The notes under the pieces are model-generated. The model did no database searches and was not told the DNA's origin. It saw only the letters and a program-made list of their open reading frames with translations. Both the position numbers and the translations under genes were made by a program. Positions 25,101 through 31,894 of a stretch of 64,000 nt of DNA are shown here, piece after piece. This DNA comes from JBFWWP01 sp050246115 (GTDB lineage Bacteria > Planctomycetota > UBA8108 > UBA1146 > JAJFFE01), in the NCBI GenBank assembly GCA_050246115.1, contig JBFWWP010000006.1, forward strand, positions 62,001 through 126,000, written 5' to 3'. The first letter of the stretch is position 1. Every line of letters starts with the position of its first letter.

Positions 25101-25702
25101 CCGTCCGCGCACGCGCCCGCTTCAACGCAGGGAGCGACGCCAGTGGGGCAATCCGCGACGTCGAAGCAGTCGACGAGACCGTCGAAGTCGTCGTCAATGC
25201 CGTTCGCGCAATCTTCGACGGCGGCAACCAAGATGTTGAGCACGCCGGCGTTGAAGTCGCCCGGATCCCAGCTGCCGATCCGCACGGTGTAGGTCACGCC
25301 CGCGGTCAGGTTGGCCGTGAAGCGCGAGTAGAAGGCCTGGCAGCCGGCGAGGCCGGTGCCGTCGCCGTTACAGGCGATCTGAACGAGAGCGCCACACGCA
25401 CCCTCGTAAAGGGCCATGTCGGTGTCCCAACCACCCGCCAGGTTGCAGGTGTTGAACTCGTGCGCCGCCGTCGATCCGGCGGTGAAGGTGTACCAAACGT
25501 CGCCGTCCATGTCGCCGAGCACCGCGCACGGCAACGCCGGCAGCGGGTCCGCACCCAACGTCGCCATGACGTTGGAAATCGCGTTGGTTCCGAGTACGAC
25601 CGGCGTGGCGCCGACGCACTCATCGTTTGCTGGTTGGGCGGATGCGAGTCCGCCCCACGTACACGTTGCCAACAGGCAACACAACAAGGTGGAGATGCGC
25701 AA
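22130..25702 (-). CDS. Giant secreted Cys-rich / Asp-rich repeat protein with dockerin tail, paralog 3
   Basis: This is an 1190-residue exported protein. The signal peptide MRISTLLCCLLATCTWG..ASA leads to QPANDEC. PPC-like modules open with NDECVGA (as in paralog 1), NDECLTA (as in paralog 2), NDFCGGA and NDDCAGA, so the protein looks like a mosaic of the other two. It has six Asp-rich repeats, two of them consecutive and identical (ACADGIDNDADGLTDCADV). The shared module starts about residue 849, dockerin-like motifs about 1094, and the tail is CGLDTGMDALDC..YNATMAGCP. The start is TTG at 25702, six bases after AGGAGG, with no better codon. Its own intrinsic terminator lies at 22004-22041, so each paralog is probably a separate transcript. 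Confidence 0.9.
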   Translation of the reverse strand: MRISTLLCCLLATCTWGGLASAQPANDECVGATPVVLGTNAISNVMATLGADPLPALPCAVLGDMDGDVWYTFTAGSTAAHEFNTCNLAGGWDTDMALYEGACGALVQIACNGDGTGLAGCQAFYSRFTANLTAGVTYTVRIGSWDPGDFNAGVLNILVAAVEDCANGIDDDFDGLVDCFDVADCPTGVAPCVEAGACADGIDNDADGLTDCADVADCPTGVAPCIEAGACADGIDNDADGLTDCADVADCGGDPVCAPPANDECLTATAAVLGANAFSSVNATNSPEPAPVGPCAVFGANANDVWFSFTAANSVAHEFNTCGVPGFDTDMTLYEGPCGALVEVACNGDGTGLAGCQIFYSRLSATLTAGTTYLVRIGGFGAATEGPGTLNIIEAGVEICTDGVDNDFDGLVDCLDTADCPAGMAPCLEVCNDGLDNDTDGLIDCNDGDCAGDVACLAGGNDFCGGALPVLCGDIVLGDTTVATAEPWPTCGTTSGTGGGVWYQFAGNGDQVTLTTCAVGTTYDTKIRVWSGSCAAPVCVTGNDDAACAIAALRSTVTFLTTPGETYFILVHGFAAAQGMFEMSVTCLTPGVEDCMNGLDDDLDGLVDCFDPDCSAIPACAAPANDDCAGAISVGLGATAFDTTLATDSGVAGPIVPCNGIVGQFNQDVWFEFTPATTGSYLIDTCDAASFDTDLLIYTGGCGGLVEEACSGDGAGLVGCQTFFSALSVPLNAGTSYLIRIGGFGAATAGTGTLNIALDCGDLGAVTCSYSCVTDMVTINWTDNLNATSGYNILENGVMVGSAPAGSSSFALAGPVVGTNTYTVEWACSLGGMGTTGTCTVTVQPAVVIPGGTTDVILHLEGLQNAGALGLVDSGAALETALVNNGRSVARVAPANFDVLINDGCLDLTGVQTVWVMTGTFAEDYRISAGEGDALAALAASGVGIYFEAGDHWGFQHVVSLLDDRDGIDAAGNADGNDTYGQMDGANAAVAGLDLSANVDVAYTQDQAGNDFTDQLAITGTDASVTSVEAIWTNSDDTMTGEVAYVTGAIAVHMDGGVMISTSWEFGGYGGSQDALALAYLNALGRTGPVGDMFKRGDCNNDGGFNIADAVYLLGNLFPGANPPNVLNCRDACDGNNDGGLNIADAVAILAALFGSPAVPLPPPFGMCGLDTGMDALDCVNYNATMAGCP

Positions 25703-25708
25703 AGTTAA

Positions 25709-25714
25709 CCTCCT
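25709..25714 (-). promoter_or_regulatory. Shine-Dalgarno AGGAGG deciding the TTG start at 25702
   Basis: AGGAGG, six bases, then TTG CGC ATC TCC. The codon order matches paralogs 1 and 2 exactly and no ATG or GTG is available in frame nearby. Confidence 0.8.
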
Positions 25715-26407
25715 CTGCTTACTCCTAGGTCCGCTCCCCATGAGCGGCCCCAATTTTTCTCTTCGACCCACGCCACGCTCCCCTCGAACGTCCTGCTCGA
25801 TACCGGAGAGCGTTTCGTAGGTGATTCGAGACCCCATGTCTCGGGCCCGTCCCGAGACGACCTTCCATGAACCTCTGCGTACTTTCGTACGTTTGCTCAG
25901 TGAATCACCGAGTGCCCTGCGTTGACCGAATGCTCTGCGTTGACCGACTTGTCGACCCGCTCCTTGCAGGTCCCGCAGGGGCACTGACCCGCCGCTGGAC
26001 GCGGGTTCTGTTCCCCGCGCACCCGAAGCCGAACACGCGCGCTCCGAAAGTAACCTTGCCTCAGCTGGCTCACGATGGAAACGGCACGAGCCGCACCCGT
26101 CGACCAGGCTCTTCGGCTTGTTGCTTGGATGGCGCGCCGAGTCCACGAAACCCTGGACCGGTGCAACGCAATGTCGGTCAGTCCCCAGCCGTTGAACGTG
26201 CCGTTGAAGTGCTGTTGAAGTCCCCAGCCCTCGTTTTGAAGTACCAGAATGCCCGACCCGAATCCTAGCGGACAGGAGTGCCCGGTCAAGCTGCGCACCC
26301 GAAACTTTTTTTGGAGCCTCGCCAATTGTTTCTTGCGATTGTGCAAGCAGCTGATCTCGGTCCGCGGTCTCGTTCTCTTCCGCGCACGGAGCTGATACTC
26401 TGCGCCA
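25715..26407. other. Divergent intergenic region with short direct repeats
   Basis: About 690 bases separate paralog 3 from the divergent lipoprotein gene. Base composition is less GC-rich than the neighbours. ctgcgttgaccga occurs twice 17 bases apart (25918 and 25935). An open frame 25867-26268 (+) has no ribosome-binding site or protein signature, so I do not call it. Promoters for both flanking genes must lie here. Confidence 0.5.
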
Positions 26408-27754
26408 GTGCCGATGTTGGCTCGGGGGACGGGGAAGAGGATGTTCGTGAATCGCTGGTGCGCACTGGCGAGGGGACCCGAGCGGGTCCGATGGATCGCG
26501 TGCTTCGCGGGTATCACCTGGGTATGTGCCGGATGCGCGCAGGTGCCACAGCTTCTGCTCCCGCTCGAACTCGAGTGGCAGGTTCGGGAAGAGGACCACG
26601 AGTTGCGCTCGGATCCGGACATCATGCGGTTGCCGCCGCGTTTTCACGGCCGCGAAGTCTGGTGGTTTGCCGAAGGTCAACTGGTGCGTCGTCACTGGGG
26701 TCTCGACGACACCGGGGTTCACGCGGAGCGGATCACCTGGATGGGGTTGATCCCGGACTGGGTCGTTCACTTCGATATGCCGAGCGGGCGGGTCCATGCG
26801 GTCCCTCTCGGCCTGTGGCACGAAGAGCGCCGGCGCCGCTCGCGAGCCAGTTACCTCGCGGTGCAGGAAGCGCAACGTGAAGGGGCTCTCGCGCCGAATG
26901 AGATTCGGTTCTTCCTCGGGGACGGAGTCGCGGAGGAGTTCGATCGGCCGGCGGGGGCCTGGTGGGCGGTCGGCGCGGTCCCGGGGCGGCTGTGGAAGCT
27001 CTCGGGGCGATCGGCGACGGCCATTCCGTGGCAGGCGCCGCTGCTCGCGCTCGCGTTGCCCGGGGTGACCGCGGGCCGTGCGCCGGCGATCGGGCAGGTC
27101 TTGGTGAATCTCCGGCCGACGCGCATCGAGTCGGTGGCGCTGCCCCGTGGAGACCGAGCGGTCGTCACGCGTTACACCCTGACGCGCTCTCGCAAGCGCG
27201 CCGTTCCCTCGGAAGTGGCGGTTTTGGGTGGGCAGGCGGCCCAGCGGACGCTGGAGCGCGAGACTGCCCGCGGTGACTTCGAGTCCTTGTGGCGGTTGCT
27301 CGCGGCGGGGGATGGGCAGGACGCAGGCGATTCACCGCCGGACCTCACCCGGCGTGAACTCCGGGCGCGGCTCGAGCGATTTGCCACGGTGGCTCACTTG
27401 GAGGTGATTCGCGCACGCTTGGAGATGGTGGCCGACGCTGCCGAACGCGAGGAGTTGTTCCATTTGGTGGAGGCGGCCTCGGCGCTCGAGTTCGATCGGT
27501 GGCTTACCGGCGCGGTCGCCGCCCGCGACCTTCCGACCATCGTGCCCATGATTTCGGTGCGAAGCCTCAAACGCCCGGCCGGCCTGGTGGAGTTGCTCGA
27601 CGAGCTACTCGCCGGCCAGCAAGCGCTACTCGCCGGCCAGCAAGCATCGTCCTCTGCGACGCGTCCCGACGAAGTCGCGGCCTGGAGCTGGCTCCGGGGG
27701 GTGCGCGAATGGTCGGCGTTGGAGTACGCTGTGCCTTCCGCCGGCCCGCCCTAG
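26408..27754 (+). CDS. Probable lipoprotein of unknown function
   Basis: This protein of up to 448 residues has a signal sequence ending in a lipobox-like VCAGC (about residues 41-45 from 26408). In-frame ATG codons at 26408, 26414 and 26441 all precede it; the last gives the most usual signal length. The mature part has no motif I recognise; it is Arg-rich, with predicted alternating beta segments and a helical C-terminal third. A 21-bp tandem duplication near the 3' end gives the peptide LLAGQQALLAGQQA. It is probably exported and anchored to a membrane. It is followed by 164 bases and then the aldehyde dehydrogenase gene. Confidence 0.65.
   Translation: MPMLARGTGKRMFVNRWCALARGPERVRWIACFAGITWVCAGCAQVPQLLLPLELEWQVREEDHELRSDPDIMRLPPRFHGREVWWFAEGQLVRRHWGLDDTGVHAERITWMGLIPDWVVHFDMPSGRVHAVPLGLWHEERRRRSRASYLAVQEAQREGALAPNEIRFFLGDGVAEEFDRPAGAWWAVGAVPGRLWKLSGRSATAIPWQAPLLALALPGVTAGRAPAIGQVLVNLRPTRIESVALPRGDRAVVTRYTLTRSRKRAVPSEVAVLGGQAAQRTLERETARGDFESLWRLLAAGDGQDAGDSPPDLTRRELRARLERFATVAHLEVIRARLEMVADAAEREELFHLVEAASALEFDRWLTGAVAARDLPTIVPMISVRSLKRPAGLVELLDELLAGQQALLAGQQASSSATRPDEVAAWSWLRGVREWSALEYAVPSAGPP
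27605..27646 (+). repeat. 21-bp tandem duplication inside the lipoprotein gene
   Basis: ctactcgccggccagcaagc plus one base occurs twice head to tail, identical except for the last base, and adds seven residues in frame (LLAGQQA). Such a repeat could vary in number between strains. Confidence 0.8.
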
Positions 27755-27918
27755 GCATAGGCCTAGGTCATTAGGCCTGGCTTGGGGGCGCGCGACCCGA
27801 GGTAAGCACTGCCCGCGGGGAAGGCGAGCGCCGGAGGACCTGGCCACGGATCGGCAAGCCGTCGAGGCGACAGAGGTGTCGCTCGCGCCGGGCCACGCAC
27901 GGAGAGGTACGAATCACG

Positions 27919-29445
27919 ATGGAACGTGCATTTCTCGAAGAACTGGGGATTCGAGCCGATAACGCGGGAACCTACGCGGGCGCGTGGCGCCGCCCGAGTG
28001 GGGAGTGGCTCGAGAGTCGATCGCCGATCGACGGGCGTGTGATTGCGCGCGTGGCACTTGCGACTACCGACGACTACGACGCGGCGGTGGAGGTGGCGCA
28101 GGATGCCTTCCGCATCTGGCGAACCTGGCCGGCCCCCAAGCGGGGTGAGGTCGTGCGACAGATCGGCGACGCGTTGCGGGCGCACCGCGATGCGCTCGGC
28201 GCGCTCGTGACTCTCGAGTGCGGCAAGATTCGCGCGGAGGGTGTGGGCGAAGTTCAGGAGATGATCGACATGGCGGATTTCTCCGTGGGTCTGTCCCGGC
28301 AGCTCTATGGGCTGAGCATGCACTCGGAGCGTCCCGGTCACCGCATGTTCGAGCAGTGGCACCCGCTGGGAATCGTCGGCTGCATCACGGCGTTCAACTT
28401 TCCGGTCGCCGTCTGGGCGTGGAATGCACTCGTCGCGGCGGCGTGCGGAGACTCCGTCGTGTGGAAGCCCTCGGAGTTGACTCCACTGACCGCGGTTGCC
28501 GTACACAACATCGTGAACCCGGTGCTCGTGGCCAACGGCGCGCCGCCCATCTTTGCACTCGTGACGGGGCATCGTGATCCGATTGGCGAGCGTTTGATCC
28601 ACGATCGTCGGATCCCCCTCGTGAGCGCGACCGGCTCGTGCGCGATGGGACGCCGTGTGGGGCAAGTGGTCGCCGGCCGCCTCGCGCGCTCTTTGCTCGA
28701 ACTCGGGGGAAACAACGGCATCATTGTTACCGCGAATGCCGACCTCGACTTGGCGCTCCGCGCAGTCTTGTTCGGTGCCGTGGGTACTGCGGGCCAGCGC
28801 TGTACGAGCACGCGGCGCTTGTTTCTCCACAAGAGTGTGGCGCAGAAGCTCACTGACCGCCTGACCAAGGCCTACGCACAGGTGCAGATCGGCGACCCGC
28901 TCGAGGCCTCGACCCTGATGGGGCCGCTGATCACCGACGAGGCCGTCGAGCGCATGCTTGCGGCGTTGGCGTCAGCCCAGGCTGCGGGCGCACAGATCGT
29001 GCATGGCGGCCAGCGCGTGACCGCGGGCGTGCCGGCGGGCGGGCACTACGTGCAACCAACCCTCGTGCGGGCGCGACACGACCTACCCGTCGTTCACGAG
29101 GAGACCTTCGCCCCGATCCTCTATCTGATCGAGTACGAGAACCTCGACGAAGTCATCGACTGGCACAACGAGGTTCCTCAAGGGTTGTCGAGCGCCATCT
29201 TCACGAACGATCTTCGTGAGGCGGAGAAGTTTCTCGGCGCGGCCGGTTCGGACTGTGGGATCGCGAACGTCAACATCGGCACGAGCGGTGCCGAGATCGG
29301 CGGCGCGTTCGGTGGCGAGAAGGATACCGGTGGCGGCCGCGAGTCGGGATCGGACTCGTGGAAGGCCTACATGCGGCGCCAGACCTGCACGATCAACGGA
29401 TCGCGCGACCTACCGCTCGCGCAAGGGATTCACTTCGGCGCGTAA
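27919..29445 (+). CDS. ALDH7-type aldehyde dehydrogenase (alpha-aminoadipic semialdehyde dehydrogenase-like)
   Basis: This is a 508-residue full-length aldehyde dehydrogenase. NAD-binding and catalytic parts are intact: FNFPVAVWAWN, the active-site Glu in LLELGGNNG and nucleophile Cys in AGQRCTSTRRL. The C-terminal signature GGEKDTGGGRESGSDSWKAY followed by MRRQTCTIN and LPLAQGI is specific to the antiquitin (ALDH7) subfamily. That family oxidises alpha-aminoadipic semialdehyde (equivalently piperideine-6-carboxylate) in lysine degradation, and also betaine aldehyde in some members. No other lysine-catabolic gene is nearby, so the substrate is inferred from the family alone. The ATG has GGAGAGG upstream. 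The stop TAA directly abuts copy 2 of the 179-bp element. Confidence 0.92.
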   Translation: MERAFLEELGIRADNAGTYAGAWRRPSGEWLESRSPIDGRVIARVALATTDDYDAAVEVAQDAFRIWRTWPAPKRGEVVRQIGDALRAHRDALGALVTLECGKIRAEGVGEVQEMIDMADFSVGLSRQLYGLSMHSERPGHRMFEQWHPLGIVGCITAFNFPVAVWAWNALVAAACGDSVVWKPSELTPLTAVAVHNIVNPVLVANGAPPIFALVTGHRDPIGERLIHDRRIPLVSATGSCAMGRRVGQVVAGRLARSLLELGGNNGIIVTANADLDLALRAVLFGAVGTAGQRCTSTRRLFLHKSVAQKLTDRLTKAYAQVQIGDPLEASTLMGPLITDEAVERMLAALASAQAAGAQIVHGGQRVTAGVPAGGHYVQPTLVRARHDLPVVHEETFAPILYLIEYENLDEVIDWHNEVPQGLSSAIFTNDLREAEKFLGAAGSDCGIANVNIGTSGAEIGGAFGGEKDTGGGRESGSDSWKAYMRRQTCTINGSRDLPLAQGIHFGA

Positions 29446-29624
29446 GGAGTCGCCCAAGAATAACTTCGACATCTTGCCGTCGATTTGGGTCAGATTCGGC
29501 CGATCCGGAAAGCTCGGAACCGGAGGCGTAGCCTTAGTTCCGGTGAGGATTTCGAGGTTTTCGGATCGGTCGAAGATGGCCCGAAGCGACGAGCAAGAGG
29601 GTGAAGTTATTCTTGGGCGACTCC
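29446..29624. repeat. 179-bp palindromic element, copy 2
   Basis: Full-length, same orientation as the copy at 820 and nearly identical to it. It begins on the base after the TAA stop of the aldehyde dehydrogenase and is followed by TAA (29625-29627), so it is flanked by a direct TAA repeat. Confidence 0.92.
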
Positions 29625-29723
29625 TAAGGGCCAATCTCGGATGAGCGCCGGCGTCCTCGTGCAGTCTGTTCCCAGGTGTCGTCCTTCGGTCGCCCGATCT
29701 CGTTTCGACCTCGAGAGCCAGCC

Positions 29724-30662
29724 ATGAAGGAAATGTCGTTCAAGATCGGGCGTCTGTTCGGGATCCCGATCTACGTCCATTGGCTGCTCGTGTTCATGAT
29801 CGTGCTGCGCGTACTGCAATCGACGCGCGCCGGACCCGAGGCGGTGCGTTGGGCATTGGTCGTCAGTGGTTTCGTGTTCATCGTCATCTTGGCGCATGAG
29901 TTCGGCCATTGCCTCGCCGGCCGGCGTGTCGGGGGCAGTGCCGACCGAATCCTCATGTGGCCTCTCGGCGGGCTGGCCTACGTACTGGCCCCCAGGCAGC
30001 CCCGCGCGGAGCTCATTGTGGCCGTGGGCGGGCCGCTGGTGAACGTCATCTTGTTGGCTGTCTTCCTCCCCATCTTGATGTACCGCGGTGAGGCGCCGGC
30101 CTCGTGGTTGCTCGAGTGGGGCAAGATCCAGAGCTGGCCGGGGGCGTTGTCGGCCGTGAATCTCGACCTGTTGTTGTTCAACCTCATCCCGGCCATTCCT
30201 CTCGACGGCGGGCGCATTCTGAAGTGCATTCTCTGGTTTCGCATCGGCGAACATCGCGCCACGCTACTGAGTGTGTACGTCGGCTGGGTGTTCGGCGCGC
30301 TGATGGTGCTCTTGGGGCTCATCGGACTCGAGCTACTCATGGTCTGCCTCGGGATCTGGGTAATGGCACAAGGGGAGAACCAACGCCGCCAGCTCATGGA
30401 CCGGAGTGAGGGTTTCGTCCCGGAGTTTCGGCTCGACACCGCGCCTTGGCACGCACCGGTGACGGGGTGGTGGACGGAACGCCGTCAACGCCGCGAGCGC
30501 CTGCGCCGCGAGCGCGCCGCCCGCGAGCGCATCGAACGCGAACGCCGAGTCGACGAACTGCTCGAGAAGGTCAGCCGCACCGGCATGGCCGGACTCAGCG
30601 CGCAAGAGCGGAAGTTCCTGGAGAAGGCCAGCACACACTATCGCGATCGCGACGCGCACTAG
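29724..30662 (+). CDS. Site-2 protease family (M50) membrane metalloprotease
   Basis: This is a 312-residue polytopic membrane protein. The zinc ligands are visible in AHEFGHCLAG (HExxH) and in NLIPAIPLDGGR (the conserved Asp ligand). It belongs to the compact SpoIVFB-like group, with FGIPIYVHW at the N-terminus. The C-terminal ~60 residues are cytoplasmic, highly charged, and end with DELLEKVSRTGMAGLSAQER, a helical motif also found at the C-terminus of many bacterial rhomboid proteases. The likely role is regulated intramembrane proteolysis of an unknown substrate. The start ATG at 29724 was chosen because the conserved N-terminus follows it. The stop lies one base before a truncated repeat copy. 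Confidence 0.88.
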   Translation: MKEMSFKIGRLFGIPIYVHWLLVFMIVLRVLQSTRAGPEAVRWALVVSGFVFIVILAHEFGHCLAGRRVGGSADRILMWPLGGLAYVLAPRQPRAELIVAVGGPLVNVILLAVFLPILMYRGEAPASWLLEWGKIQSWPGALSAVNLDLLLFNLIPAIPLDGGRILKCILWFRIGEHRATLLSVYVGWVFGALMVLLGLIGLELLMVCLGIWVMAQGENQRRQLMDRSEGFVPEFRLDTAPWHAPVTGWWTERRQRRERLRRERAARERIERERRVDELLEKVSRTGMAGLSAQERKFLEKASTHYRDRDAH

Positions 30663-30663
30663 G

Positions 30664-30707
30664 CCCAAATCGACGGCAAGATGTCGAAGTTATTCTTGGG
30701 CGACTCC
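30664..30707. repeat. 179-bp palindromic element, truncated copy (right end only)
   Basis: 44 bases identical, but for one position, to the right end of the adjacent full copy. It is separated from that copy by a single TAA (30708-30710), so the two elements lie end to end behind the M50 protease gene. Confidence 0.88.
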
Positions 30708-30710
30708 TAA

Positions 30711-30890
30711 GGAGTCGCCCAAAAATAAACTTCACCCTCTTGCTCGTCGCTTCGGGCCATCTTCGACCGATCCGAAAACCTCGAAATCCTCACCGGAACT
30801 AAGGCTACGCCTCCGGTTTCGAGCTTTCCGGATCGGCCGAATCTGACCCAAATCGACGGCAAGATGTCGAAGCTATTCTTGGGCGACTCC
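30711..30890. repeat. 179-bp palindromic element, copy 3 (180 bp, inverted orientation)
   Basis: Full-length element flanked by TAA (30708-30710) and TGA (30891-30893). Its right end supplies the last codons and the stop codon of folK on the minus strand, reading Gly-Val-Ala-Gln-Glu-stop. Confidence 0.92.
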
Positions 30891-31439
30891 TGAGCTCGTG
30901 GGCTGTTCCCCGTCCACCTCGACGAAGCCTGCGGGGGGTGAACCCAAACGGGCTGAGCACTCGGCGAGCGTGGCGTCTGCGCCCGGGATTCGGAGCTCCC
31001 CGAGGATCTCAGCTGCCGGGATACAGACGTGGTGGTGGGTGTTCAGATGGGGGTCACGGGGTACGTCGAGCCGAACTTGGTCGCGATCATCGAGTCCGAG
31101 CAGCACGTCGATGTCGATGGTGCGCGCGGCGTTCGGGTCTGCGGTTCGGCGTCGTCCCAACGCTGCCTCGAGCGCACGGCAGTACTCCTTCAGGGTTCGA
31201 GCGTCGAACGGTGTGCGCACCAGCCCGGCTTGATTCTGGAAGCGTGGCGCCCCCGGTGCCCCGACCGCGTCGCTCTCGTAGACCCGTGACCAGCGCTCGA
31301 GTACCAGGTCGCACTCGATACGCTCGCGGGCCCGTCGCAGATGGCGCGCGGGATCGATGTTGGAGCCCAGCAGGATGAGGTACCTCGCTGCCGCGCCCGA
31401 GTGGCTGGGGACGGCGGGGTTCGCCCTCGACGCACTCAC
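30873..31439 (-). CDS. folK: 2-amino-4-hydroxy-6-hydroxymethyldihydropteridine pyrophosphokinase
   Basis: This 188-residue enzyme of folate synthesis transfers pyrophosphate from ATP to 6-hydroxymethyl-7,8-dihydropterin. Family motifs are ILLGSNIDPARHL at the N-terminus, RFQNQAGLV, LEAALGRRR and the metal/substrate motif ARTIDIDVLL, then DPHLNTHHHV. The start is GTG at 31439 overlapping the folB stop (GTGA, four bases). The final residues SGVAQE and the TAG stop are encoded by the end of a 179-bp repeat element, so the original C-terminus was probably different. Third gene of an SDR, folB, folK operon. Confidence 0.93.
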   Translation of the reverse strand: MSASRANPAVPSHSGAAARYLILLGSNIDPARHLRRARERIECDLVLERWSRVYESDAVGAPGAPRFQNQAGLVRTPFDARTLKEYCRALEAALGRRRTADPNAARTIDIDVLLGLDDRDQVRLDVPRDPHLNTHHHVCIPAAEILGELRIPGADATLAECSARLGSPPAGFVEVDGEQPTSSGVAQE

Positions 31440-31798
31440 GACCGGCCCGAGCGTTCGATCGTCACGGCGACGGTGCGCGCGTGCCGTAGAGCTCCCGGCT
31501 TCTCAATGCGGACTCGCACGCGCGGCACTGCGAACTCGCGCAGGATGACGTCCGCCACCGTCGCGGCCAGTTTTTCGATGAGGAAGAACCGTGCCCCGTG
31601 AACCACTTCGATGATCCGCTTCGTGAGCTGCTTGTAGTCCAACGCATGCGCGATCTCGTCGCTGGTTCCCGCACGCTCGCAGTCGACGTACAAACGCAGC
31701 GAGACCATGACGTCTTGGAATCGAGTGCGCTCGTCGGCGAAGATCCCGATGACGGTTCGGACGGTGAGGTCCTCGATGTCGATGAAGTCGCCGCTCAC
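31436..31798 (-). CDS. folB: Dihydroneopterin aldolase
   Basis: This 120-residue enzyme is the normal size for FolB and converts dihydroneopterin to 6-hydroxymethyl-dihydropterin and glycolaldehyde. Typical features are IEDLTVRTVIGIFADER (substrate-binding Glu region), DYKQLTKRI, the Glu-Lys pair in RFFLIEKLAATVAD, and the last strand VRIEKPGAL. It overlaps folK by four bases, so the two products, which act in consecutive steps, are translationally coupled. It lies 96 bases after the pteridine-reductase-like SDR gene. Confidence 0.94.
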   Translation of the reverse strand: MSGDFIDIEDLTVRTVIGIFADERTRFQDVMVSLRLYVDCERAGTSDEIAHALDYKQLTKRIIEVVHGARFFLIEKLAATVADVILREFAVPRVRVRIEKPGALRHARTVAVTIERSGRS

Positions 31799-31894
31799 GG
31801 AGAGAACCGCCTCTCTTGTGCAGGTTCCGTCGCTGTCGCACCCGAGCGGAGGTCTCGGTCTCGAGCCCCCGGTCCATTCCCGGACTCTGTCTCC

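Noticed and set aside
22484..25708. An open frame of 1074 codons on the plus strand, antisense to paralog 3
   Set aside because: Same reason as for paralog 2; the similarity between the two antisense frames only reflects the similarity of the sense genes.
25867..26268. Open frame of 133 codons upstream of the lipoprotein gene
   Set aside because: No ribosome-binding site, no recognisable features, and it spans short direct repeats of intergenic character.
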